Assembly (NCBI GenBank): GCA_016210285.1
Contig: JACQUN010000051.1
Coordinates: forward strand, 1 to 10,299
Direction: 5' to 3'
DNA: 10,299 nucleotides
Source of the DNA: Chloroflexota bacterium
GTDB taxonomy: Bacteria > Chloroflexota > Dehalococcoidia > UBA1127 > JACQUN01
Positions 1 to 6,377 of the stretch are shown one piece after another. Below the pieces are notes generated by a model, which made no database searches, had not been told where the DNA came from, and saw only the letters and a list, made by a program, of their open reading frames with translations. The number at the start of each line of letters is the position of its first letter. Positions within the stretch are counted from its first letter, which is position 1. The position numbers and the translations under genes were made by a program.

Positions 1-17
1 CCTGAGCCTGGCGAAGG
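1..17. repeat. Partial copy of a dispersed intergenic repeat
   Basis: The first 17 bases, CCTGAGCCTGGCGAAGG, match 15 of 17 positions of CCTGAGCTTGACGAAGG at 1138-1154. Both lie outside genes. From memory, this CCTGAGCTTG(T/A)CGAAGG word resembles a dispersed palindromic intergenic repeat seen in many environmental bacterial genomes. The copy may continue beyond the window edge, so its true extent is unknown. Confidence 0.45.
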
Positions 18-38
18 AAAGGGGGCAGGGAGATGGTC

Positions 39-60
39 GAAAAGGGTTTTTCATCACCCT
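39..60 (-). terminator. Weak candidate intrinsic terminator after the LLM gene
   Basis: Read on the minus strand just downstream of the stop of the LLM oxidoreductase (84-1094), AGGGT and ACCCT form a 5-bp stem around an 8-base loop, followed directly by a short T run (ACCCTTTT). The stem is short for a GC-rich genome, so the call is tentative. It sits about 25 bases past the stop codon, where a terminator would be expected. Confidence 0.3.
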
Positions 61-83
61 GTTAAGAGATCCTGGGGGGTGTC

Positions 84-1094
84 TCAGGCCCTGGGGGCCA
101 GCGCCTCCAGCGTCCCGTAGATCATCTCCCAGGTGGCGCCGTGGGGGAAGGTGAGGACCGGCATGTGGGCGCCGGCGTCATAGTACCTTTGCAACAGGCG
201 ACGAGCTGTGCTCTCGTCCCCGGAGATTGTAATGCGGTCCAGGATCTCCTCCGTGACGGCGGAGGCAGCCTTCTCCCGCTCCCCCTTGGCCCACGCCTCT
301 CGAATGCGCGCCATCTCCTCCACAAACCCGTAGCGAGCCATCAGGTCGCTGTAGTACGTCCCCATGCCTCCCAGGTAGTATGCCAGGTGGCCCCGCATCA
401 GTTTCCTGGCCTCCTCCACCGATGGCGTCACACAGGTCATGACCGAAGGTGCGACGGTGATGGCCTGCGGGTCCCGACCTGCCCGTCGCGCGCCCTCCGC
501 CACCTGCTCCCACATGGCGGGCAGATGCTGGAGGTCCAGGTAAGCGGGATACCAGCCATCACAGAGCTCCCCGGTGAGGGCCAGGTTCCGCTGGCCGATG
601 GCCGCCAGCCAGATGGGCACCCGCTCCTTGCTGGGCCCCACAAAGGCCATCTGGAACCGTTGGACCTTGAAGTACTCCCCCTGGTAGTTGACCCGGCCCC
701 CGCTGAGGGCCAGGCGGATGATGTCAATGTACTCCCGCGTGCGCCGCAGGGGCTTGCCGTAGGGGATGCCGTGCCACCCTTCGATGACCACGGGGCCGCT
801 CGTGCCCAGCCCCAGGATCACCCTGCCGCGGGAGATGGAGTCCAGGGAGGCCGCCGTCATAGCCAGCGCCGCCGGGGAGCGGCTGTAGACCGTGACGATG
901 CCCGTCCCCACGTGGATCCGGCGCGTGTGGCAAGCAATCATGGTCAACACCGTGAAGGGGTCACGGGCCCAGGACTCCCCCGCGAAGATTGCCGAATAGC
1001 CAAGGGCCTCCACCCGCTGGGCCAGCTTGACGATCTCCTCATCGGTGTAGAGGTAACGGCTTCCCAGGGCCAAGCCGATCCCTTTCTCAACCAT
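84..1094 (-). CDS. LLM-class (luciferase-like) F420-dependent oxidoreductase
   Basis: A 336-residue TIM-barrel flavin/F420 oxidoreductase of the bacterial luciferase-like family, a cytosolic hydride-transfer enzyme whose substrate cannot be read from sequence. Family marks are the opening strand and helix ending in VEALGYSAIFAGE (about residues 28-40), TRRIHVGTGIVTVYSRSP (57-74), the SRGRVILGLGTSG segment (88-100) and a late VPIWLAAIG strand. Length is normal for the family. I chose the ATG at 1094 because GAGGTG lies 6 bases upstream of it. An in-frame TTG at 1130 would add 12 residues, has no site of its own and lies inside a repeat. The gene follows another LLM gene on the same strand, 178 bases away across repeat DNA, so co-transcription is uncertain. 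The general fold resembles methylene-tetrahydromethanopterin reductase-like proteins, but I would not assign that reaction. Confidence 0.85.
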   Translation of the reverse strand: MVEKGIGLALGSRYLYTDEEIVKLAQRVEALGYSAIFAGESWARDPFTVLTMIACHTRRIHVGTGIVTVYSRSPAALAMTAASLDSISRGRVILGLGTSGPVVIEGWHGIPYGKPLRRTREYIDIIRLALSGGRVNYQGEYFKVQRFQMAFVGPSKERVPIWLAAIGQRNLALTGELCDGWYPAYLDLQHLPAMWEQVAEGARRAGRDPQAITVAPSVMTCVTPSVEEARKLMRGHLAYYLGGMGTYYSDLMARYGFVEEMARIREAWAKGEREKAASAVTEEILDRITISGDESTARRLLQRYYDAGAHMPVLTFPHGATWEMIYGTLEALAPRA

Positions 1095-1109
1095 GTGCCT
1101 CACCTCGCC

Positions 1110-1165
1110 TTGCACTGAGCTCTTCGGCAAAGCCTCCCCTGAGCTTGACGAAGGGCTCAGTGCAA
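1110..1165. repeat. Long imperfect inverted repeat between the two LLM genes
   Basis: The ends TTGCACTGAGC (1110-1120) and GCTCAGTGCAA (1155-1165) are perfect reverse complements. The pairing continues inward (CTTCG 1122-1126 with CGAAG 1149-1153, CAA 1128-1130 with TTG 1145-1147), giving a hairpin of roughly 21 pairs with two mismatches. The right half contains CCTGAGCTTGACGAAGG (1138-1154), which recurs with two changes at 1-17. It looks like a REP/MITE-like palindromic element rather than a terminator, as no T run follows on either strand. Confidence 0.7.
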
Positions 1166-1191
1166 CGTCCGCGAAGGGTCTCTCACCGGGC

Positions 1192-1218
1192 GAGACTCCT
1201 CGCTTCCCTCAGAATAAC
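1192..1218. repeat. Second intergenic repeat-like element
   Basis: The segment starting GAGACTCCTCGCTTCCCTCA and ending AGAATAAC resembles, from memory, a common dispersed word of the form TTCTTCGCTTCGCTCAGAAT found between genes in many Chloroflexota and other environmental genomes. GTCTC at 1178-1182 and GAGAC at 1192-1196 can also pair as a small hairpin. There is only one copy in the window, so its repeat status rests on recall and not on internal comparison. Confidence 0.35.
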
Positions 1219-1272
1219 CCGCTGGGTGAAGACGGGTCCCGCCTGGCCCTTCCTGATGGCCGTGCCCTCTCC

Positions 1273-2289
1273 CTAGCCCGCCTGCAGTGCCTGCACGACC
1301 CCCAGGAATCGGCCCTCCTGTGACCTCGACGGCAGCGGGACGGTGACACGCGTTGCCCACGGGCCAAACCGGGCCTTGAGCCTCTCCGCCATGTCCCCAC
1401 AGGTCCCCACCACCGCAAAGGTGTGCAGCATCTCGTCGGTAATAAGGCCGGGCATCTCCGCCCACCGGCCCTTCGCCGAGAGCTCGTGCAGTTGCAGGCA
1501 CACGTCGCCCCACCCGTGAACATCCATGACGGCCTTGTAGGTGCGGGTGGAGGCGTAGAAGGAGACGAACCGCCGGGCCTCCCTCACCTGCTCCGCCATG
1601 TCCTCGCCATCCGCCGCAAGGTAGGTGAGGTTGCCCCCGGCAATGATCTCGATGTCCTTGAGGGAGCGCCCCGACCTCTGCAAGCCCACCTCCAGATTGG
1701 GCAGCGTCACCTCCTGGATGTACCTGCGGCTGGTGAAGGAGAGGAGCAGGATCCCGTCAGCCACCTCTCCAGCCAGGCGGGCCATGTAGGGGTTCACAGC
1801 GCCGATGTAGATGGGAATGCGTGGGTGGGCAATGGGGCCCGGGTTGAACTCCGGGGTCATCAACGTGAAGGTGTAGTGCTTGCCCTGGAAGTTCAACCGA
1901 CTGCCGTTCTGCCAGGTATCCCAGATGGCCCGCAGGGCCAGAATGTACTCCCGCAGGCGCTGCGCCGGGGGAGCCCAGGGCACGCTGAAACGTCGCTCGC
2001 TGTGGCCCTTGACCTGCGTGGCGAGGCCGAGCTGGAAGCGCCCGCCGGAGAGGGCCTGGAGATGCCAGGCAAGGTTGGCGGTGACCATGGGGCTCCTGGG
2101 AAAGGCGATGGCCGCTCCCGTGGCCAGTGCGATGCGCCGGGTGGCCTGGGCCCCCAGCGCAGCCGCCAGAAACGGGTCCAGGGTGAGCTCACCGAAGAGG
2201 ATGCCGTCGTAGCCCAGGGCCTCCGCCCGCTGGGCCAGCTCGGGGATGTCCTTCAGTTCCTGGCGGAGGAGTTGGAGCATGACCTTCAC
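1273..2289 (-). CDS. LLM-class F420-dependent oxidoreductase, MSMEG_2256-like subfamily
   Basis: A 338-residue luciferase-like TIM-barrel oxidoreductase. The segments DPFLAAALGAQATRRIALAT (38-57), AFPRSPMVTANLAWHLQALS (62-81), GGRFQLGLATQVKGHSERRF (82-101), WAPPAQRLREYILALRAIW (105-123) and LMTPEFNPGP (143-152) match what I recall of the probable-F420 subfamily named after MSMEG_2256 (TIGR03617). The substrate of that subfamily is unknown. The start is GTG at 2289, with AAGGGG 5 bases upstream; the next Met (residue 4) has no better site. A strong-looking promoter lies about 130 bases upstream (2425-2453), so the gene can be expressed independently of the ammonia-lyase gene behind it. It shares only broad family similarity with the neighbouring LLM protein, so the two are not a recent tandem duplication. 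Confidence 0.87.
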   Translation of the reverse strand: MKVMLQLLRQELKDIPELAQRAEALGYDGILFGELTLDPFLAAALGAQATRRIALATGAAIAFPRSPMVTANLAWHLQALSGGRFQLGLATQVKGHSERRFSVPWAPPAQRLREYILALRAIWDTWQNGSRLNFQGKHYTFTLMTPEFNPGPIAHPRIPIYIGAVNPYMARLAGEVADGILLLSFTSRRYIQEVTLPNLEVGLQRSGRSLKDIEIIAGGNLTYLAADGEDMAEQVREARRFVSFYASTRTYKAVMDVHGWGDVCLQLHELSAKGRWAEMPGLITDEMLHTFAVVGTCGDMAERLKARFGPWATRVTVPLPSRSQEGRFLGVVQALQAG

Positions 2290-2424
2290 GGCATTCCCCT
2301 TGGCGATAGCTGAGCTTCGCCCGGCGCAGCCCCCAGGGACCGGGATGGGAAATCAGACGCGCCAGCGTTCCCCAGCCGCAGCGGGCGCCTTTGAGCCCTT
2401 GCCCCCTTGCGGAACGACGCTCTG

Positions 2425-2453
2425 ATTAGAACACCCCGCCTTTCACAGGTCAA
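2425..2453 (-). promoter_or_regulatory. Sigma-70-type promoter for the MSMEG_2256-like gene
   Basis: On the minus strand, TTGACC (2453-2448) and TCTAAT (2430-2425) each match five of six consensus bases and are separated by exactly 17 bases. The predicted transcription start is near 2418, giving a leader of about 128 bases before the GTG start at 2289. I recognise no riboswitch in that leader. The rest of the 270-base gap (2290-2559) shows no gene. Confidence 0.55.
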
Positions 2454-2559
2454 GGGGTGGCAAGGACATGACGCTGCCTGAGTCCCCCGCCCCCGTGTAG
2501 CCTGCACGGCCCGCCTGGGAAAGGCCTTCCGGGTTCCCTACGAGGGAGGCGCACCCCCT

Positions 2560-3834
2560 TCAGGAATCGCGAGCCAAGGCCTCGCGGGCCACGAAGTGCA
2601 GGATGCTGCCAGGGTACAGCGGGGCTGGCGGCTCCTGGGCAAGGTAGCCGCTCTCCCCCAGGGAGGCAGCGACCTGAGCGGCATGGGCGGCGTCTCGCGT
2701 CTCCACCGTGATCTCCACCTGCACCTGGTCCATCCCTATATGGATGCCCCTGCGACGGTGAGCCACGTCAATAACATTCGCCTCAGCTCTGGAGATGGCC
2801 TCCGCCAGCAGCGCCAACTGCCCAGGCAGGTCCGGCAGCACTACCCACAGCACCAGGTATCGCCCTGCGTGGGCACGGCCGTGCTCCAGCACGTGGGCCA
2901 AAAGGTTGGGGTCCACGTTGCCCCCGCTGAGTACGACGGCCACCTTCTGCCCCAGACATGGGATGCGCTTGCCCAGAAGTGCTGCCACGCCCACCGCACC
3001 GGCCCCCTCCACCAGGAGCTTTGCCCGCTCCAGGAGCAGCAGCATGGCGTGCGCCACCTCCTCCTCGCTCACCGTCACCACATCATCCACATACTGCGCC
3101 ATGAGCTGCAGGGGGAGGGCTCCGGGCCGCCCGATCGCAATGCCGTCGGCGATGGAGGGCTTGGCGCGCATCGTCACCTGGCGCCCCTGCCGGAAGGATA
3201 TTGCAGCAGCAGGGGAGGCATCGACCTGCACCCCGAACACCCTGGCCCCGGGCCGGAGCGCCTTCACTGTCAGAGCCACGCCAGCAATAAGCCCTCCACC
3301 GCCCACTGGCACTACCACGGCCTCGACCTCCGGCAAGTCCTCGCAGACCTCCAGGCCCAAAGTACCTTGCCCCGCAATGACCTCAGGGTCATCAAAGGCA
3401 GAGATGAAGGTAAAGCCGCCTTCCTCGGCCAATCGCTGGGCATGGGCCTGAGCCTCGTCAAAGGTCTCGCCATGCAGAACCACCTGGGCACTATAGTTCC
3501 GGGTTGCCTCCATCTTTGCTATGGAAGCGCCTTTGGGCATGACGATGGTGCAGGGGATGCCAGTCTGCTGGGAGGCCAGGGCAACCCCCTGGGCGTGGTT
3601 GCCTGCGCTGGCAGCAATGACCCCCTGTCGCCGCTGGGCCGGGGAGAGGCGAGCGATGCGGTTGGCGGCGCCGCGGACCTTGAAAGAGCCCGTCCTCTGC
3701 AGGTTCTCCGCCTTCAGGAAGACCTGTGCCTCACAGAGCTGGCTGAAGGTGCGCGAAGGGAACAGGGGGGTGCGGTGGGCAACCTGGGCCACTGGCCCCT
3801 GCGCCCTCTGAACATCCAAAAGAGAGGGATGCAA
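2560..3834 (-). CDS. ilvA: Threonine ammonia-lyase with C-terminal ACT domain
   Basis: A 424-residue pyridoxal-phosphate enzyme that deaminates threonine (and often serine) to 2-oxobutyrate and ammonia, feeding isoleucine synthesis or threonine catabolism. Residues 1 to about 310 form the fold-type II PLP domain: Schiff-base lysine K52 in SFKVRGA (50-56), SAGNHAQG (76-83), the phosphate-binding glycine loop PVGGGG (176-181), and SGGNVDP near 305. From about residue 326, YLVLWVVLPDLPGQLALLAE begins a single ACT domain, as in the roughly 400-residue medium form (ilvA_1Cterm type), shorter than E. coli IlvA with its two ACT-like repeats. The ACT domain suggests amino-acid feedback, which cannot be proved here. 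The start is TTG at 3834, supported by GGAAGGAG 5 bases upstream. The unknown 192-residue gene lies 109 bases upstream on the same strand. The symbol could equally be tdcB. Confidence 0.93.
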   Translation of the reverse strand: MHPSLLDVQRAQGPVAQVAHRTPLFPSRTFSQLCEAQVFLKAENLQRTGSFKVRGAANRIARLSPAQRRQGVIAASAGNHAQGVALASQQTGIPCTIVMPKGASIAKMEATRNYSAQVVLHGETFDEAQAHAQRLAEEGGFTFISAFDDPEVIAGQGTLGLEVCEDLPEVEAVVVPVGGGGLIAGVALTVKALRPGARVFGVQVDASPAAAISFRQGRQVTMRAKPSIADGIAIGRPGALPLQLMAQYVDDVVTVSEEEVAHAMLLLLERAKLLVEGAGAVGVAALLGKRIPCLGQKVAVVLSGGNVDPNLLAHVLEHGRAHAGRYLVLWVVLPDLPGQLALLAEAISRAEANVIDVAHRRRGIHIGMDQVQVEITVETRDAAHAAQVAASLGESGYLAQEPPAPLYPGSILHFVAREALARDS

Positions 3835-3839
3835 TGTGG

Positions 3840-3847
3840 CTCCTTCC
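3840..3847 (-). promoter_or_regulatory. Ribosome binding site that fixes the TTG start of ilvA
   Basis: On the minus strand GGAAGGAG ends 5 bases before the TTG at 3834. No ATG or GTG near the conserved N-terminus has a comparable site, so the rare TTG start is well supported. Confidence 0.75.
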
Positions 3848-3943
3848 TACCACGGCCGTACACGCAGGTAGCTTGTACTCACAACTCGCGGGGGCGCGTT
3901 GTCAGGACCCAAAAGGGGACATCCCGGCGGGTGCACTGCAGGA

Positions 3944-4522
3944 CTACCCCTGGTTCTCCCAGAGGGTCAGGAAGTCGTCCCCTTTGCCCAGGAGTGCCTG
4001 GCGCAGTTGCATTCGCTCCAGCTCCTGCAGGACAGCCCGCTCCTGGGCGAGCAGCTTCTCCATCATCTCCACCGTGTCCATCACCAGCCACGGGTCAACC
4101 CCGGACCCAAAGATGTACTGAATGGTGCGGGTAAGGCGTGGGCTGTCGGCGGTCAGGATCGGCCCGGAGCAAAGCAGAATGGCCACCCGCGGCATCTGTT
4201 CCTCCGATACACCTTCGTTGACCTTGCGCAGGATAGCCGCCAGGGCGCGCTCTCGCACCAGCGCCTCAACCCTGGGAGGAAGCGCCATCAAGGTGGCGAA
4301 GGGATGGTCCTGATCCCGCAACATCGCCGAGAAAGCGCCTTCCACCTCTCGGTAGAAGGTCTCAGCGAACACCTCACCGGCCTTGAGCAGCCGCGCTGAA
4401 GGACGCTGCGGCAGGCCCCTGCGCAAATCAATGACCAGAAACTCCCTCAGGTGGGGGAAGATGCAGAGATTCACCTCAGCCCGTTCAAAGGTTCGCTCCT
4501 CAGAGCCCGGTTCACCCGCCAT
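3944..4522 (-). CDS. Conserved-looking protein of unknown function, 192 residues
   Basis: I do not recognise this protein. It has no membrane segment and no signal peptide, and is probably cytosolic. The N-terminal part contains a compact hydrophobic strand (about residues 18-33, NLCIFPHLREFLVIDL). A charged helical middle follows, then a long predicted amphipathic, coiled-coil-like helix (about 148-178, starting MDTVEMMEKLLAQERAVLQE). There is no metal-binding cysteine or histidine cluster. The start is ATG at 4522, with AAGGA about 10 bases upstream and GGAG closer, and a good promoter stands about 40 bases upstream. It precedes ilvA by 109 bases on the same strand, so the two may share a transcript; I see no clear promoter in that gap. 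Coding is supported by the uninterrupted frame and these upstream signals. Function is not inferred. Confidence 0.75.
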   Translation of the reverse strand: MAGEPGSEERTFERAEVNLCIFPHLREFLVIDLRRGLPQRPSARLLKAGEVFAETFYREVEGAFSAMLRDQDHPFATLMALPPRVEALVRERALAAILRKVNEGVSEEQMPRVAILLCSGPILTADSPRLTRTIQYIFGSGVDPWLVMDTVEMMEKLLAQERAVLQELERMQLRQALLGKGDDFLTLWENQG

Positions 4523-4563
4523 GCTCCACTATCCTTGAGGGCCTTTTGACTCCACTAGCACTG

Positions 4564-4591
4564 ATTGTAGCACTCTGTGGGACGAAGGCAA
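4564..4591 (-). promoter_or_regulatory. Extended -10 promoter for the unknown 192-residue gene
   Basis: On the minus strand the -10 box TACAAT (4569-4564) is preceded by TGC, giving an extended -10 (TGnTACAAT). TTGCCT (4591-4586) lies 16 bases upstream as a four-of-six -35 box. The predicted start near 4556 leaves a leader of about 34 bases before the ATG at 4522. Confidence 0.55.
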
Positions 4592-4796
4592 GCCAAGCGC
4601 CGCGCCGAGACTCGTCGGTCGCCAGGGTGGAGCTGCATCGCACCCTGGCAGCGCAGCCCTCGGATGGGTCTGCCCGCAGCCCTACGAAAAGGAGCGGCCA
4701 CACCCCCGGCATGGCCCTGGTATACCTCCTTCCGCAGACGGCGTGGGCACCAGGCCAGGAGCGCAGAGGGGTCGGTGATCCTCGATTTCACCATCC
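4592..4796. other. Divergent intergenic DNA without a supported gene
   Basis: The full gap between the unknown minus-strand gene and the guaB3-like gene is 4523-4859. Short open frames cross it on both strands, but none has a properly spaced ribosome binding site or a recognisable protein, and they run through the two promoters. The only structure I can see is the perfect inverted repeat at 4621-4649. Confidence 0.6.
4621..4649. repeat. Perfect 9-bp inverted repeat in divergent promoter region
   Basis: GCCAGGGTG (4621-4629) and CACCCTGGC (4641-4649) are exact reverse complements around an 11-base spacer. The dyad lies about 30 bases upstream of the minus-strand -35 box and about 150 bases upstream of the plus-strand -35 box. 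The 20-base centre-to-centre spacing, two DNA turns, would suit a dimeric regulator. It is also compatible with a hairpin, but no T run follows on either strand. Confidence 0.5.
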
Positions 4797-4826
4797 TTGA
4801 CTGGGGTGGTGAGGACTTGCTAAACT
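4797..4826 (+). promoter_or_regulatory. Promoter for the guaB3-like gene
   Basis: TTGACT (4797-4802) matches five of six -35 bases. Eighteen bases later TAAACT (4821-4826) matches four of six -10 bases and is preceded by TGC, an extended -10. The predicted start near 4833 leaves a leader of about 27 bases before the ATG at 4860, too short for a purine riboswitch. Confidence 0.5.
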
Positions 4827-4859
4827 ATCGGCAATCTACCGACAGGGGTGGGGAACGCT

Positions 4860-5999
4860 ATGGGTATACCCCAGTTCAAGGAGATCCGCCGCGCCTACGG
4901 CTTCGACGAGGTGGCCATTGTTCCGGGGTCGGTCACCATCAACCCCGACCAGACCAGCATTGATTTTGCGATCGGGACTGTCAAGTCCCCCGTTCCTATT
5001 GTGGCGTCGGCCATGGACGCCGTGGTCTCTCCGGCCTTCGCCACCCTGATGAACAGGCTTGGTGGACTGGCTGTTCTGAACCTGGAGGGGGTCTGGACGC
5101 GCTACGAGGATGCTGAGGCGGTCCTGACCGAGATCGCCGAGACGCCTCAGTCAAAGGTGACACCGCTCTTCCAGAAGGTGTACTCTGCACCCCTGAAGGA
5201 GGAGCTGGTGGGGCGGCGCATCCAGGAGATCAAGGCCTTCGGAGGCGTTTGCGCCGTTGCGGTGACACCCCAGAACACCAAACGACTCTCGCCCCTCGCG
5301 GTGGAAGCAGGGGCAGACCTCCTGGTAGTGCAGTCCACGGTCACCACGGCGCGCCACATCTCCAAGAGCTATCGGGGCCTCATCTTCTCCGAGCTGGTGG
5401 ATCAGATCAAGGTGCCCATTGTGGTAGGCAACTGCGTCACCTACAGCACCGCCCTGGAGCTCATGGAAACGGGCATCCACGGCATTCTGGTTGGCGTCGG
5501 ACCGGGGGCGGCCTGCACCACCCGCGAGGTTGTCGGCGTGGGCATCCCGCAGGTCACAGCGACGATGGACTGCGCTGCGGCCCGCGAGGAGTACTATCGC
5601 CAAACGGGGCGGTACGTGGTGGTCATCACGGACGGGGGCATCCGCACAGGCGGGGACCTGTGCAAGTCCATCGCCGCTGGCGCCGATGCGGTGATGCTGG
5701 GAACGCCTCTCGCCCAGGCGGCAGAAGCCCCTGGCCAGTCCTATAACTGGGGGATGGCTGCCCCCCACCCTGCGCTCCCCAGGGGGACACGCATCAAGGT
5801 GGGGACGAAGGGAACCCTGCAGGAGATTCTCTTCGGCCCCTCCACGGTGACCGACGGCACGATGAACCTGGTGGGGGCCCTCCGGGCCGGGATGGGGATG
5901 GTGGGAGCCTTCACCATCCGGGACATGCAGCACACCGAGCTGGTCTACGCCCCGGATTTCAAGGTCGAGGGGAAGCACTTCCAGTTGGGCGCAAAGTAG
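4860..5999 (+). CDS. guaB3: GuaB3-family IMP dehydrogenase-like protein (no CBS domains)
   Basis: A 379-residue TIM-barrel protein of the IMP dehydrogenase/GMP reductase superfamily; IMPDH oxidises IMP to XMP with NAD+ in guanine nucleotide synthesis. The catalytic loop GVGPGAACTTREVVGVG carries the nucleophilic cysteine C219. The phosphate-binding segment TDGGIRTGGD (D258-G260 and onward) and SIAAGADAVMLGT are intact. The CBS pair that interrupts classical IMPDH of about 490 residues is absent, and the C-terminus with IKVGTKGTLQEILFGPS fits the GuaB3 family (IMP_DH_rel_2) known from actinobacteria and cyanobacteria. A cyanobacterial GuaB3 has been reported to have IMPDH activity; activity here is inferred. 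I chose ATG at 4860 because GGGG lies 6 bases upstream. An in-frame GTG at 4848 would add four residues and falls inside that site. It is transcribed alone from the promoter at 4797-4826 and ends 40 bases from the convergent small gene. Confidence 0.88.
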   Translation: MGIPQFKEIRRAYGFDEVAIVPGSVTINPDQTSIDFAIGTVKSPVPIVASAMDAVVSPAFATLMNRLGGLAVLNLEGVWTRYEDAEAVLTEIAETPQSKVTPLFQKVYSAPLKEELVGRRIQEIKAFGGVCAVAVTPQNTKRLSPLAVEAGADLLVVQSTVTTARHISKSYRGLIFSELVDQIKVPIVVGNCVTYSTALELMETGIHGILVGVGPGAACTTREVVGVGIPQVTATMDCAAAREEYYRQTGRYVVVITDGGIRTGGDLCKSIAAGADAVMLGTPLAQAAEAPGQSYNWGMAAPHPALPRGTRIKVGTKGTLQEILFGPSTVTDGTMNLVGALRAGMGMVGAFTIRDMQHTELVYAPDFKVEGKHFQLGAK

Positions 6000-6038
6000 G
6001 CAGATAAAGGCGAAGGGGTTGGCCGGAGCCACGCAGAG

Positions 6039-6278
6039 CTATCCAGGTTTGGCGGGCCTCCGGCTAGTCCACCGCTCCCAGATGCGGGCTCGCTGGTCGG
6101 GGCGCGGTTGGAAGATGGAATCCTCCCCCGGCATCTCCTTCGAAGCTATCGTCCCACGGTCAGGAGACCCCCCCACCCGCCGAAGGGGCGAAACAGCGGC
6201 CAGAAGAGTTGCCAGCCCCAGGGATACCCTCGTTAGCACATCCCGCCTGGTATGACGACGATGCTGTGGAGCTGCCAT
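6039..6278 (-). CDS. Small protein with twin-arginine (Tat) signal, unknown function
   Basis: A 79-residue protein starting with a Tat-type signal: basic n-region, TRRDVLT (10-16) and a hydrophobic stretch SLGLATLLAAV (19-29) followed by PLRR. The remaining 45 or so residues are polar and charged, with no cysteine and no recognised domain. The start codon is very well supported, as AAAGGAG lies 6 bases upstream of the ATG at 6278. No clear AxA cleavage site is visible, so the product may stay anchored by its signal or act as a small accessory of a Tat-exported complex. Such short Tat-tagged proteins sometimes lie near respiratory operons; this one is divergent from the act-like operon, but a link is only inference. 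It runs convergent to the guaB3-like gene with a 39-base gap. I do not recognise a family. Confidence 0.65.
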   Translation of the reverse strand: MAAPQHRRHTRRDVLTRVSLGLATLLAAVSPLRRVGGSPDRGTIASKEMPGEDSIFQPRPDQRARIWERWTSRRPAKPG

Positions 6279-6310
6279 GAAACACTCCTTTGGTGAGGCA
6301 CATCACACGC

Positions 6311-6341
6311 TCTGCCTGGGATCTGTCCACGCACAGGCAGA
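6311..6341. repeat. Inverted repeat at predicted mRNA 5' end of the Tat-signal gene
   Basis: TCTGCCTG (6311-6318) and CAGGCAGA (6334-6341) are perfect 8-bp reverse complements around a 15-base spacer. With transcription starting near 6343 on the minus strand, the stem would sit almost at the 5' end of the message and about 20 bases before the ribosome binding site. It could be a stabilising hairpin or a DNA operator just downstream of the promoter. Confidence 0.5.
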
Positions 6342-6349
6342 CGCATCAT

Positions 6350-6377
6350 ATTTTACACGACCGCGGGTTTCCTGCAA
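6350..6377 (-). promoter_or_regulatory. Probable promoter for the small Tat-signal gene
   Basis: On the minus strand TAAAAT (6355-6350) matches five of six -10 bases. TTGCAG (6377-6372), 16 bases upstream, is a weak three-of-six -35. An overlapping alternative -10, TATGAT, follows directly. The local AT-richness stands out against the GC-rich surroundings. Confidence 0.4.

Noticed and set aside
141..1118. 325-codon open frame on the plus strand
   Set aside because: It lies opposite the LLM oxidoreductase, whose protein has clear family motifs and a good ribosome binding site. The antisense product is low-complexity His/Pro/Arg-rich.
1095..1130. TTG start at 1130 for the LLM gene, adding 12 residues
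   Set aside because: The upstream codons lie inside the inverted repeat and have no ribosome binding site, whereas ATG 1094 has GAGGTG at 6 bases and begins exactly where family similarity starts.
2596..4134. 512-codon open frame on the plus strand
   Set aside because: It is the antisense shadow of the threonine ammonia-lyase gene, which has all catalytic motifs on the minus strand. The plus-strand product has no recognisable fold and odd composition, as is usual for GC-rich shadows.
4621..4650. T-box-like AGGGTGG word on the plus strand
   Set aside because: It resembles the T-box core, but the rest of the conserved core, a terminator and a downstream aminoacyl-tRNA synthetase or amino-acid gene are missing. 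The predicted guaB3 transcript starts about 180 bases further on.
4555..4794. 79-codon minus-strand open frame in the divergent gap
   Set aside because: No spaced ribosome binding site and no recognisable motif; it overlaps the -10/-35 region of the downstream unknown gene.
4848..4859. GTG start four codons before the chosen guaB3-like start
   Set aside because: This GTG lies within the AGGGGTGGGG purine run that serves as the ribosome binding site for ATG 4860, and has no properly spaced site of its own.
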